Assembly: GCF_918698095.1 (NCBI RefSeq)
Contig: NZ_CAKKLY010000015.1
Location: forward strand, 1 to 64,000
Length of the DNA stretch: 64,000 bases
Reading direction: 5' to 3'
From: Arthrobacter sp. Bi83
GTDB taxonomy: Bacteria > Actinomycetota > Actinomycetes > Actinomycetales > Micrococcaceae
The translations under genes were made by a program, and so were the position numbers. Shown one piece after another: positions 1 through 8,989 of this stretch (within the stretch, counting starts at the first letter, position 1; each line of letters begins with the position of its first letter). The notes under the pieces were generated by a model that was not told where the DNA came from, made no database searches, and saw nothing but the letters and a program-made list of their open reading frames with translations.

Positions 1-28
1 GTCAACAGGGCCTGGAACAACTGATCTC

Positions 29-125
29 CCGGAGGTTTTTCAATGAGGCAACGAAGGGAGCCAACCGGAGGTTTTCAGATGAGGCAACGAATCACTCTTC
101 CCGGAGGTATTGCAATGAGGCAACA
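29..125 (+). repeat. Three tandem 36-bp modules, each with a Shine-Dalgarno site and an ATG
   Basis: GGAGGT occurs at 31, 67 and 103, and each is followed 6-7 bases later by ATGAGGCAAC (ATG at 43, 79 and 115). The period is exactly 36 bp, so all three ATGs share one frame, and the third module is truncated. The frame runs past the start of the downstream transporter gene in a different register. More copies may lie upstream, because the window starts inside the array. It could be a leader peptide or translational-coupling region for dctA, or a duplicated initiation region. Function is not known. Confidence 0.7.
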
Positions 126-223
126 GGCTAACCCCTCTGGTAGTGCCCGGTCCCGGGCAGGGTCACTGCCCGGGACCGCACCTCCCCATTTTTCTCTGTC
201 TGTCGTGCAAAGGAGCACCCAAG

Positions 224-1597
224 ATGTCGTCCCACACCATGCAGTACCCGCAACATTCCGCACCGCCCAAGCAGCGATCCCGGTTCGGCCGGCTGATCCG
301 CGAACTCTGGTTCCAAGTTGTCCTGGGCGCCGTCCTGGGCGTCGTCGTCGGGCTGCTTCTGCCGTCCGTCGGTAAACAGCTCACCCCGCTCAGCGACTGG
401 TTCATCGCGCTGGTGAAGATGATCGTAATCCCTGTGGTGTTCTGCGTCGTGTCCCTGGGCATCGCCTCGATGGACAGCCTGCGCAAAGCAGGCCGCATCG
501 GCGTTAAGGCATTGGGCTACTTCATCGCCCTGTCACTGGTGTCGATGCTGATCGGCCTGGTCGTCGCCAACGTGTTCCACCCCGGCGCAGGCATGAACAT
601 CGATCCGTCCAAACTGGACGCCAGCAAGGTGCCGGAGGCCGCCAGCAAAGGCTTCGACGGCCTCGAATTCGTCAGCAACATCATCCCGGATTCCCTGTTC
701 GGGGCCCTGACCGGCCACACCATCATCGCCGCGCTCATGGTCTCCATCGTGTTCGGTGCCGCCCTGAACGTCTCCGGAGAATCCGGCGCCTTCCTCACCA
801 AGGGCATCCAGGCCCTGTCCACGGTCATCTTCAAGATCGTCAGCTGGGTCATGCGCCTTGCCCCCATCGGCACGTTCGGCGCACTCGCTGCCGTGGTGGC
901 CAACTACGGCACCCAGAGCCTGCAGCAGCTGGGCTTCCTCGTCCTGCTGTTCACCGGAACCTGCATCGTGTACGTCGTCGTGGTCCTGGGCACCATCGCC
1001 CGGGCCTGCGGACTGAACATCTTCACGGTGATGCGCTATCTCAAGGCAGAACTGCTGATCGCCCTGAGCACCTGCTCCAGCGAAGCGGTCCTGCCGCAGC
1101 TGATCAAGAAGCTCGAAAACATGGGCGTCGGTGAGTCCACCGTGGGTATCGTGATCCCATCCGGGTTCTCCTTCAACCTCGACGGATCCGCCGTCTACCT
1201 CACCATGGCCTCGGTGTTTCTGGCCCAGGCCGTCGGCATGGACCTCTCCTGGGAACAGCAGCTGGTCATGGTCGGCGTCATGATGCTCACCAGCAAAGGC
1301 ACCGCGGGTATCGCCGGCGGTGCGTTCATCGTCCTGGCCAGCACACTCAGCTCAGTGGGCGGCATCCCGCTGGCCGCCCTCGCCCTCATCGTCGGCATCG
1401 ACCGGCTCCTGAACGAAGGCCGCGTCTTCATCAACGTCCTCGGAAACGCGATGGCAGCAGTCGTCGTCGGCAAATGGGAAAAGGACTTCGACCCGGAACA
1501 AGCCCGCAAAGCCCTGCACGCCTCCGGCCAGAAAAGGAACGCCATCGAGTCAAACGCACCGACCGCAATTGAAGCGGAAAAGATCGAGGTCCACTAA
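224..1597 (+). CDS. dctA: C4-dicarboxylate/proton symporter, DctA family
   Basis: The product is a 457-residue inner-membrane carrier of the dicarboxylate/amino acid:cation symporter family, which imports C4-dicarboxylates (succinate, malate, fumarate, possibly tartrate) with protons or sodium. Many hydrophobic helices are visible. The family's conserved stretches TCSSEAVLPQL, FSFNLDGSAVYLT and TSKGTAGIAGGAF lie in the second half, in the positions of the re-entrant loops and substrate site. I chose ATG 224 because AAAGGAG sits 8-14 bases upstream; the open frame extends upstream but without family similarity. A hairpin follows the stop. The neighbours (2-hydroxyacid dehydrogenase, tartrate dehydrogenase remnant) suggest a hydroxydicarboxylate uptake and catabolic role, which is inference. 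Confidence 0.93.
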   Translation: MSSHTMQYPQHSAPPKQRSRFGRLIRELWFQVVLGAVLGVVVGLLLPSVGKQLTPLSDWFIALVKMIVIPVVFCVVSLGIASMDSLRKAGRIGVKALGYFIALSLVSMLIGLVVANVFHPGAGMNIDPSKLDASKVPEAASKGFDGLEFVSNIIPDSLFGALTGHTIIAALMVSIVFGAALNVSGESGAFLTKGIQALSTVIFKIVSWVMRLAPIGTFGALAAVVANYGTQSLQQLGFLVLLFTGTCIVYVVVVLGTIARACGLNIFTVMRYLKAELLIALSTCSSEAVLPQLIKKLENMGVGESTVGIVIPSGFSFNLDGSAVYLTMASVFLAQAVGMDLSWEQQLVMVGVMMLTSKGTAGIAGGAFIVLASTLSSVGGIPLAALALIVGIDRLLNEGRVFINVLGNAMAAVVVGKWEKDFDPEQARKALHASGQKRNAIESNAPTAIEAEKIEVH

Positions 1598-1610
1598 CAC
1601 AGCACCCCTC

Positions 1611-1639
1611 AGGGCCGCCGTGCACTCCGCGGCGGCCCT
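1611..1639 (+). terminator. Hairpin terminator after dctA
   Basis: A 10-bp perfect stem (AGGGCCGCCG at 1611-1620, CGGCGGCCCT at 1630-1639) with a 9-base loop lies 14 bases after the dctA stop. There is no long T run, so termination may be partial and allow read-through to the next gene. Confidence 0.6.
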
Positions 1640-1713
1640 GCCCGCGTGAACCGTAGGCCAACGGCCGCTTTCACAACGCATCCCCAGCCATCAAATTAGG
1701 AACGTACCGCACC

Positions 1714-2658
1714 ATGGCTCGCATTCTGATCACCACCGACTACCTCCACCCGGGAGATGCCGTTGACCAGCTCCTGCGCGAACGCGGGCTGGAACCGGTC
1801 TACTCGCCATCCCGGGGGCCGCGGACCCTGGAGGAACGCCGCTCGTTGTTCGAGGGCATCTCCGGCGCGATCCTCGCCAGCGAGCCGGTCACCGCCGACA
1901 TGCTCGCCGGTGCCGCCTCCCTGCAAGTCATCGCGCGCAGCGGAGTGGGGTACGACTCCATCGACGTCCAGGCCGCGGCCGCACACGGGATCAGGGTCTG
2001 CAACGCCCCCGGAACAAACCACCACTCGGTCGCCGAACTGACCATCGGACTGATCATCATGGCCGCACGCCGCCTCCTGGAGGTCACCACCGCCGTCCGC
2101 CAAGGGCACTGGCCCCGGGAAGCCGGCCATGAACTGCGCGGTTCCACCCTGGGCATCATCGGCTACGGCCCCGGCGGACGCGCCACGGCAAACCTGGGTG
2201 TCGCCCTCGGCATGACCGTCCTGGTCAGCACAGCCCACCCGGACCGCGACAACACCGCTGTCCAGTTCACGGACCTCGACACCGTCCTCCGCGACGCAGA
2301 CTACCTCTCCCTGCACACCCGCGCAGGCCAGAGCACCGGCAAACTCATCGATGGGCCCCGGCTGCAAGCGATGAAACCCACCGCCGTCCTCATCAACACC
2401 GCCCGCGGCTCACTCGTGGATGAAGGGGCCCTGGCCAAGGCACTTTCCGACGGCACCCTCGCCGGCGCCGCGCTGGACGTGCTCGAGAGCGAACCCCTGC
2501 CCGGCGACAGCCCCCTCCGGGGCCTGGACAACGTGCTCATCACCTCCCACCTCGCCGGACAAACGATCGAGGCACGGACACGGGCGGGGCTGGCAGCCGC
2601 GCACGCCGTCATCGACGTCCTCGAAAACCGTGAACCGGCACACCCCGTCGACCGCTAG
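1714..2658 (+). CDS. D-isomer-specific 2-hydroxyacid dehydrogenase
   Basis: The product is a 314-residue NAD(P)-dependent oxidoreductase of the phosphoglycerate/glyoxylate/hydroxypyruvate dehydrogenase family, and the length is typical. The Rossmann nucleotide loop reads GIIGYGPGGRA near residue 150. The catalytic arginine lies in NTARGSLVDE, the glutamate follows in the helix after it, and the catalytic histidine lies in ITSHLAGQ. It converts a D-2-hydroxyacid and the matching 2-ketoacid; the substrate cannot be read from the sequence. It lies 35 bases before a tartrate dehydrogenase-like gene and behind a dicarboxylate transporter, so hydroxypyruvate, glyoxylate or a tartrate-derived acid is a reasonable guess. 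Confidence 0.9.
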   Translation: MARILITTDYLHPGDAVDQLLRERGLEPVYSPSRGPRTLEERRSLFEGISGAILASEPVTADMLAGAASLQVIARSGVGYDSIDVQAAAAHGIRVCNAPGTNHHSVAELTIGLIIMAARRLLEVTTAVRQGHWPREAGHELRGSTLGIIGYGPGGRATANLGVALGMTVLVSTAHPDRDNTAVQFTDLDTVLRDADYLSLHTRAGQSTGKLIDGPRLQAMKPTAVLINTARGSLVDEGALAKALSDGTLAGAALDVLESEPLPGDSPLRGLDNVLITSHLAGQTIEARTRAGLAAAHAVIDVLENREPAHPVDR

Positions 2659-2692
2659 CCCCGAGTACCACCAACGACGAAGAAGGATCCTG

Positions 2693-3210
2693 ATGTCGAA
2701 ACCCCACCGCATCGCAGTCATTCCCGGCGACGGAATCGGCACCGAAGTCGTGCCCGAAGGGCTGCGCGTCCTGGACGCCGCAGCCTCAGCCTTCGACCTG
2801 AACCTCACCTACGAGCACTTCGACTACGCCTCGGCTGACTACTACACCCGGCACGGGAAAATGCTGCCCGACGGATGGTTCGAGGAACTGAACCAGTTCG
2901 ACTCCATCTTTTTCGGCGCCGTCGGGTGGCCCGACGTCGTCCCCGACCACGTCTCACTGTGGGGCAGCCTCCTGCAGTTCCGCCGCCACTTCGACCAGTA
3001 CGTCAGCCTCCGCCCGGTCAAACTCCTACCCGGCGTGCCCAGCCCCCTGACCGGCAGCGTCCCGGGTGATGTCGACTTCTACGTCGTACGCGAAAACACC
3101 GAGGGCGAGTACTCCAGCATCGGCGGGAAGATCTTCGAAGGCACCGACCGCGAAACCGTCATCCAGGAAACCGTCATGACCCGCACCGGCGTGGACCGGA
3201 TCCTCAAATA
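2693..3210 (+). pseudogene. Tartrate dehydrogenase/decarboxylase, 3' truncated
   Basis: Starting at ATG 2693 (AGAAGGATCC just upstream), the frame encodes the first ~172 residues of an isocitrate/isopropylmalate-dehydrogenase-type enzyme. Marker stretches are IAVIPGDGIGTEVVPEG at the N-terminus, the substrate region SLRPVKLLPG, and VVRENTEGEYSSIGG, which is characteristic of tartrate dehydrogenases. Family members are about 350-360 residues long. At about 3210 the homology stops inside the RTGVDRILKY helix and the frame runs on to 3388 through antisense sequence of an aminotransferase gene. The metal-binding aspartates of the second half are gone, so the enzyme should be inactive. Confidence 0.85.
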
Positions 3211-3564
3211 CACGATGACCTGGTCCGGGCCGGCCTTGATGCCCTCGAGCTTCATCAATTCGGAAATGTGGGCACGCAGCTCGGGGATGCCGTCGCTGGC
3301 ACCGTACTGGAATGAGCGTTCCCCGCTTTCGAGCAGGATCCGCTGGGCGTCTGCAGCGATCCGGTCGAACGGGAGGGCACCGAGGTAAGGTGCACCATTA
3401 GCGAACGAGATCATGCCCGGCCGCTGGGCGGCCCTGAACACTTTGCGGACTTCCGAGGGGCGCGCGGCGAGGGTGCGCTGCGCTAGGTGCTGCTGCCGGA
3501 CGGGGACGCTGACGTCCCCGGGAATGCTGGCAGGGCCTGGAGATGTTTCCACTGATACGGACAC
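3211..3564 (-). pseudogene. PLP-dependent aminotransferase (MocR/2-aminoadipate type), 3' truncated
   Basis: On the minus strand from 3564 the frame encodes about 118 residues of the N-terminus of a class I/II aminotransferase. Typical features are EVRKVFRAAQRPGMISFANG, QYGASDGIPELRAHI and the run GIKAGPDQVIV that precedes the cofactor-binding glycine motif. Homology stops at about 3211, exactly where the convergent tartrate dehydrogenase also stops. The PLP lysine and the large domain are missing. The two genes therefore face each other with both 3' parts removed in one event. Confidence 0.8.
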
Positions 3565-3852
3565 GGGATACCTTTCAATCGCGAGTATCCTCCCAGTGTC
3601 GCGTTGGCCCGCGAATGCTGTCTAAGACCAAAGTCCGCGGGTTAGCATACCTGGACGGCATGATGCGCTTGAAGCGGCGTGGGCCAGAGCCCAATAGGCG
3701 ACGGCTGTTCGGTGCAGCTCAAACGGACGATGGCGGGAGGTCCCGCCGTCGTATTGGCCACCGTTGGGCATTACGAGCGGCAGATCACGAGGTCTTTGCG
3801 TGTGATTCGGCCGGTTTGCTCGCGTGCGTCGGCAGACTTAGGTGGGCGGAGG

Positions 3853-4285
3853 ATGAGCAATGCCTCCCCCGAAGAAGCCATCCAGGAACCCAACTGGGAG
3901 TGGCTTGCCTTCAACGCCGCCCTGAACACCCTAAGCGCCGCGACCGGACAAACAGTAGGCCAATTTGGAGCAAGCGCCCCGGCCCGCGAACTCGTGGCCC
4001 GCGTCGTCGACGAGACAATTGCCGTGGCACAAACCCAAAGCGTCAACCTATCTGCGGCGAGTTGATGCGGCCCTGGAAAATGCCTACGCGTACGCCGGTG
4101 AGCACAAGGCCTCAATGCTCCAGGATCGGGAGGCGCGGCGCCGCACGGAGGCTGACTTCATTGGCGGGGCAATTGTTCGTCTTGGCGAGCATTCAGGCGT
4201 TTCTGTTCCCGTGCTCGACCCACTGACCCCACTCGCGGCCGCGCCGATCCGGCAGCAGAATCTTCGGACCGCTGCCGGCGGTTGA
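3853..4285 (+). pseudogene. Ketopantoate reductase-like, 3' remnant with frameshift
   Basis: Two overlapping frames together spell the C-terminal domain of the ketopantoate/2-dehydropantoate reductase family (ApbA/PanE). The first frame gives WLAFNAALNTLSAATG and ARELVARVVDETIAVAQ; it ends at 4065. The second frame continues with NAYAYAGEHKASMLQD and ADFIGGAIVRLGEHSGV up to 4285. A frameshift near 4030-4060 separates them. The NADP-binding N-terminal half (about 170 residues) is absent. The 290 bases upstream (3565-3852) hold no gene that I can support. Confidence 0.7.
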
Positions 4286-4330
4286 ACCCAACCGGAAACG
4301 AGCTGAAGACGGGCCCGCAGGATACGGGTC

Positions 4331-5029
4331 TTACCAGGACGGCAGTAGGGGCAGCGGGCCGTCAGCCTCGACATTGTCGGTCACACCGCGGGCCAGCCAT
4401 TCGAGCAATCCCTCGCGGTCGGACATAACGCGCAGGGCACCGTCGCCGATCACCCACTCGTCGCGTTCCTCCGTCACGAGCGTCATCCCCGGCGCCCCCT
4501 TGGCGCGCATGGTGCGCACGGCGGCTTCCAGGGCGTTGAGCACAGAGTCCGGGTCCGCTTCCTCTATGGTCCATGCGGTGTCGAGGTCGTGGTGGTGCAC
4601 CACGATCTCGGCGATCCGCAACGCCACAATGGACGTCGCAGGAATCTGCTTACCGTGCAAGTGCACTTCCTCCGCGGCGATCTCCCCGCCGAGCCGGAGG
4701 GCCTCTGCGGCGAAATAGGCGGAGGACTGGCGGAGTTTGCCCAGCAGTTCCCGGCGCGGCAGGGCGGCCAGCTCGGCTATCTCCCGGGCGCGAGCCTCCT
4801 GCGAGGCATACAGTTGCTGCTCTTCGCCGGACGTTGCCCAGTCGATGAGCTTGACTAAGGCCTGGCCGTTCGAAGCGATGTGGGCGATGACATCCGCCCG
4901 GGTCCAACCCGTGCACAAGGATGGGGTGGCCATTTCGACGTCGGACAGCGACTCTACGGTGGCCATGAACATATCGGTCTCCCGGCCCAGGCGGGACAGG
5001 TCCGAGTGCAGGCGTGCGGGATTGATCAT
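4331..5029 (-). CDS. Maleylpyruvate isomerase family, mycothiol-dependent type
   Basis: The product is a 232-residue DinB-fold protein. The N-terminal four-helix domain contains CTGWTRADVIAHIASNG and a second metal histidine in IAEIVVHHHDLD, the set expected for a mycothiol-dependent maleylpyruvate isomerase-type metal site. In actinobacteria this family isomerises maleylpyruvate to fumarylpyruvate in the gentisate pathway or acts on other thiol-dependent substrates. No gentisate dioxygenase or hydrolase is next to it, so the substrate is uncertain. It is transcribed toward the ketopantoate-reductase remnant, with its own promoter region at 5030-5147. Confidence 0.8.
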   Translation of the reverse strand: MINPARLHSDLSRLGRETDMFMATVESLSDVEMATPSLCTGWTRADVIAHIASNGQALVKLIDWATSGEEQQLYASQEARAREIAELAALPRRELLGKLRQSSAYFAAEALRLGGEIAAEEVHLHGKQIPATSIVALRIAEIVVHHHDLDTAWTIEEADPDSVLNALEAAVRTMRAKGAPGMTLVTEERDEWVIGDGALRVMSDREGLLEWLARGVTDNVEADGPLPLLPSW

Positions 5030-5147
5030 AAATTCACCTTATCCATTGGCCCGGACGCCGGCTGGCAATCCGGGCCAATGATTCATATTGAAATCGTACC
5101 GATCCATACCGTTTGTGATGGCTGTAAGCGGCACGATGGAAACGGAA

Positions 5148-5189
5148 GTGCCCCGTCAATGCACGCTTATCCGTGCATCGGCGGGGCAC
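5148..5189 (-). terminator. Hairpin terminator after the aryl-alcohol/aldehyde operon
   Basis: A long interrupted stem begins 6 bases past the stop of the minus-strand aldehyde dehydrogenase. GTGCCCCG (5148) pairs with CGGGGCAC (ending 5189), and inside it ATGCACG pairs with CGTGCAT around a short loop. Confidence 0.6.
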
Positions 5190-5195
5190 CCGGCA

Positions 5196-6499
5196 TTAGA
5201 GTCGCCTGACTCCAACCGTGTGGTCGGTGGTGAATTCAGCAATAGCCCAGTCTCCGTTGAACCGGCCCAACCCGGAGTTGCCCTCGCCACCGAAAGGGAC
5301 GTGTGATTCGTCATGGACGGGCATCTCATTGATATGCGTCATGCCGGCCTTGATGCCCAGGCCGAATTGCACGCCGCGATCGAGGTCCTGGGAGAACACG
5401 GAACTGGAAAGTCCGAACTCTGTGGCATTGGCCAATTCCAGTGCGTGGGCTTCGTTGTTGGCCTTGATGATGCCCACCAACGGTCCAAAGATCTCCTCGC
5501 GGGCAATCTCCATGTCGGGACGGACGTCGGCGAACACGTGCGGCGGCACGACCCGGCCTGTGATTTCGCCTTCAAGGACAGCGCGGGCGCCCTCAGCCTT
5601 GGCTGTTGCGATTTTCGTTTTCAGCCCTTCAAGCTGGCTGTCGTTAACCACCGGACCCACCAGGGTCTGCGCTGAAGCGGGGTCGCCGAATGGCACTCCA
5701 GAGGCCGCCGCGGTGAAACGCTCCACAAATTCATCGTAGAGCGGGGCCTCAACAATGATCCGGTTGACCACCATGCAGATCTGAACGAAATCAAGCCAGG
5801 CACGGGATGGGTGACAAAGTCATCGCCGATTTCGGATCCGGCGCCCACCACCACGTTCAGCACTCCCGGCGGCAACCCCGCTTCCTCGAATACCCTCGCG
5901 AGGATCAGCTCGCCCGTAACTGGTGTATCACTGGCCGGTTTGATAACCACTGCGTTGCCCAAGGCGAGGGCCGGTGCCACTAAACGCTCGGACAGGTGAA
6001 GCGGAAAATTCCACGGGCTGATGACGCCGACCACGCCGATGGGGCGCCGGTAGACCCGCAACTCTTTGCCGGGCGTATTGGACTCGACGATGCGACCGTG
6101 GACGCGGGTGGGGAAAGACGACGCCTCCAAGGTAATACCGGCGGCCAGGGACACCTCAACCTGGGCCTTGCCCATGGTGGAGCCGGACTCTTTGATGAGC
6201 CAGTCCACAATTTCCTCGCGACGCTCCTCCAGGATCTGCGCTGCCCGGAGAATTACCTGGCGGCGGGCGGCAGGAGGCTGGGCGGCCCACTCCTTTTGCG
6301 CCGCTTCGGCAGCCCTATACGCCTCGTCCAGGTCCTGCTTGTTGGCTTGGCGGATGGAAGCCAGCACCGAGTCGTCGAAGGGGTTGGTGACTGTCAAAGT
6401 CGTCTCGGACCTGCCCTCACGCCACGTCCCGCCGATGAACTGCTGGGTGACGGGCAGGCCGGCAAAAGTCGCCGTGATTTCCAAGGTGGTCGTTGTCAT
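5196..6499 (-). pseudogene. NAD-dependent (benz)aldehyde dehydrogenase with internal deletion and frameshift
   Basis: From ATG 6499 (AGGAG 8-12 bases upstream) the frame encodes an ALDH-family protein: [12 protein letters not shown], the motif [25 protein letters not shown], then [15 protein letters not shown]. At about 5785, just after PGLISF, it jumps to [14 protein letters not shown] in another frame and continues normally to the stop at 5196 ([27 protein letters not shown]). About 60 residues are missing, including the TGST strand and the ELGG motif with the catalytic glutamate; the catalytic cysteine (QICM) remains. Similarity is closest to benzaldehyde dehydrogenases. The gene follows the aryl-alcohol dehydrogenase by 71 bases, so it once finished alcohol-to-benzoate oxidation. 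It should be inactive unless the lesion is an assembly error. Confidence 0.85.
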
Positions 6500-6570
6500 G
6501 GTTTCGCTCCTGGGAGGAGTGGAATGGGTGAAGTGGAATCGTGGCGGCCCTGCATTGGGTCCGCCGGTGG

Positions 6571-7671
6571 TCAGAAGACCAAGACAGGCTTGATGACTTC
6601 GCCGGATTCGGAAGCGTCGAAAGCGTCGTTGATGTCGGCAAACGCAAACGTTTTGGTCAACTTTTCCAGCGGGAACTTTCCTTGCTGCCAGAGTCGGATG
6701 AGCTGCGGAATGAAGACCTGTGGCACGGAATCTCCTTCGATAATGGTGCGGAAGTGCCACCCTTTGAGTAACGAAGCACCACCTTCGAAGGACACCTCTG
6801 TGCCCGGGGCCGGGGCCCCGACGAGGGCCACCGTTCCACCGGTCCCCAGGATGCCGGCAGCCTGCCGCAAGACGGCGGGAATACCCGTGGTGTCCAGGGC
6901 ATAGTCGACGCCGCGCCCACCGGTGATCTGCGCTATCTCTGCTGCCACGTCCGTGGAGCGGCTGGTGATAGCGTGAGTGGCACCCAGGTCCTTTGCTGTG
7001 GCCAGCCGGGACTCGACGATGTCGACCGCAACAATGGTGGTCGCACCCACAGCCGCGGCGGCCATGAGGGCCGCGCAGCCAGCGGCGCCGGTGCCGAAGA
7101 CAACAATGCTGGAACCCGGACGTACGTCCAATGAGTTGGTGACCGCACCGGCCCCTGTCTGGAGGCCGCAGCCGAGGGGGCCGAGCAACTCCAGCGGAAG
7201 ATTCCCGTCTACCTTCACGACGCTGCGGGCAGCAACGTTTACGTGCGTCGCGAACGACGATTGGCCGAAAAAGTGTGAGGAGACTGCTGACTCGCCATCG
7301 TTCAAGGCTGTGGAACCGTCGGGACGGGTACCCGCGAAATTGCGGCCGAAGAAGTCGCTGCAGTCGGCGGGCCGTCCGGTCACGCACTGCCCGCATACTC
7401 CACAGGAATTGGCGGAAAGAACCACAGAGTCTCCGACGGCGACGGAGGTCACCAAGGAGCCGACCGCCTCTACTATTCCTGCCCCCTCGTGCCCGAGAAC
7501 CGCCGGCAAGGGCGTGGGGTAGACCTGGTCGCGGACGATCGCGTCGGTGTGACAGACGCCGGTTGCGACGAGCTTCACCCTGACCTCGTCGGGGCGGGGC
7601 TCATCCAGGGAGAGTTGGACGATCTCGAAAGGGGCTTTGGGCGCCGTAGCGAGGGCAGCAGTGACCTTCAT
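6571..7671 (-). CDS. Zinc-dependent aryl-alcohol dehydrogenase (benzyl alcohol dehydrogenase-like)
   Basis: The product is a 366-residue medium-chain alcohol dehydrogenase. The catalytic zinc site has Cys in [18 protein letters not shown], and Cys in [13 protein letters not shown]; the structural zinc loop has four Cys in [17 protein letters not shown]. The NAD-binding motif is [13 protein letters not shown], followed by an aspartate (VAVDI) that favours NAD over NADP. It oxidises benzyl-type alcohols to aldehydes. It is the first gene of an operon with the damaged aldehyde dehydrogenase, so intact alcohol oxidation is now paired with a broken second step. A decayed AraC-type regulator lies divergently upstream. 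Confidence 0.9.
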   Translation of the reverse strand: MKVTAALATAPKAPFEIVQLSLDEPRPDEVRVKLVATGVCHTDAIVRDQVYPTPLPAVLGHEGAGIVEAVGSLVTSVAVGDSVVLSANSCGVCGQCVTGRPADCSDFFGRNFAGTRPDGSTALNDGESAVSSHFFGQSSFATHVNVAARSVVKVDGNLPLELLGPLGCGLQTGAGAVTNSLDVRPGSSIVVFGTGAAGCAALMAAAAVGATTIVAVDIVESRLATAKDLGATHAITSRSTDVAAEIAQITGGRGVDYALDTTGIPAVLRQAAGILGTGGTVALVGAPAPGTEVSFEGGASLLKGWHFRTIIEGDSVPQVFIPQLIRLWQQGKFPLEKLTKTFAFADINDAFDASESGEVIKPVLVF

Positions 7672-7901
7672 TGGAATGGCTCCTCAGTGTAAGTCTTGAA
7701 TTGGCGGAAGCTGACACGTGCGGCGCACGGTATGGGGTCGACGGCGGTGAGCGGCTTTCGGGGCCAAGGACCCAACGCTGGGCCTTGCAGCCGTCAAGCG
7801 TTTGGTTGCCGAGGAGAGTCCGTGCGTCCGGACCGGTGCCTATACTGTGACACGGAGCACAACGCGCGGGGTTGTGCTCCACGTTTGGCGGGCTTGAGGT
7901 A

Positions 7902-8776
7902 GTGGCTCTGGGCAGTTCCGCCGGGCAGGTTTCCGGTGCGCTGGCGGCGAAGGAGCTCGGCCACGTCGGAGTATATGGAATCTCGGGCACGCCACAGCAA
8001 CTCGTCCGTTCACCCCGTGCAGTACGCCAGTCGCCGACGGATTTACTCAAGGTGTGCGCGATGCGCCGCGGGCGCTGCATCATCGAACAGTCCGGACGCG
8101 AGCTGACGGTCGAACCCGGGGAATTTGGCTTTTACGACACAGCGGTGCCCGACCGGCTCACCTTCCACGGCGCATGGCAATGCGAGGTCATGACGGCGCC
8201 GTCAACGTCCCTGGGCGCGCCACGTGCGGCCGTTGACGAAGCGCGGTCGCACCCTTGGTCGGCCACAACCGGGGCCGGGACGGTGCTGGCACAGTTCATC
8301 AGTGCCTGCACCTCCATGACTGTGCCCGCATCGGCAGCGAGGAACCACTAGGCCGCGGCCGGTGAAGCACTGCTGGCCAGCGTAGTCCTGCAGGATTATG
8401 AGCCCGGCTCCGAGGACATGGCTGAGTTCCTCCGGCATGAAATCGAGTCCTATGTCGATCGAAACCTGCAGGACCCGAACCTGGGCCTGAAGCAGATCGC
8501 ATCCTCGCACCACGTCTCCGTGCGAACGGTTCAGCGGCTGTTCGTAGGAAGCGGGATGGGGCTGACCGGCCTGGTGCGGCAGAGACGCTTGGAGGCCGTC
8601 CGTCGTGACCTTGCGGCTCACCGCACTGCCCATCTCACCATCGCGGAAGGAGCGGCGAGATGGTGCATCCATGACGCTCAGTGGCTCGCCAAGCTTTCAA
8701 GTCCGAGTTTGGCATGGCGCCGTCGGAGTTCCGCAAATCCTCCGTGGGGCGTACAAACAGCGAATCTGCGCTGTAG
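7902..8776 (+). pseudogene. AraC-family transcriptional regulator, degenerate
   Basis: The frame encodes part of the AraC-binding-like sensor domain (VYGISGTPQQLVRSPRAV, a GRCIIEQSGRELTVEPGEF stretch, then YDTAVPDRLTF) and then meets an in-frame TAG at 8349. After it the same frame resumes with a linker and an AraC helix-turn-helix (LGLKQIASSHHVSVRTVQRLF). Near 8690 the frame shifts again: the family's closing FKSEFGMAPSEFRKS lies in another frame, which ends at TAG 8774-8776. The N-terminal part of the sensor domain is also not evident. With three lesions it is very likely dead. By position it would have controlled the divergent aryl-alcohol operon. Confidence 0.8.
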
Positions 8777-8989
8777 ACGCGTTCTTTCGCTGGCAGCAGC
8801 ACTACTCTTTCCGAAATACGACTAACCATTTCTGATTGATATCTTTAAAGTATGGATCCTACCCCGGCCTAATCCCGGGTATTTGCCGCATATGGCGGGC
8901 GTCACACCTCTGGAACACTGGAGCAAAGCCAAGGGACACAGGTTCACCCCACGGCACTCCATCCATGCTCCGTCAGAGAGGACAGGCAT

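Noticed and set aside
1696..2367. 223-codon minus-strand frame opposite the hydroxyacid dehydrogenase
   Set aside because: Gly/Asp/Val-rich antisense shadow of a clear gene, as is common in high-GC DNA.
3543..4226. 227-codon plus-strand frame
   Set aside because: It is an Arg-rich shadow across the aminotransferase start and the ketopantoate-reductase remnant; the real family signals are in other frames.
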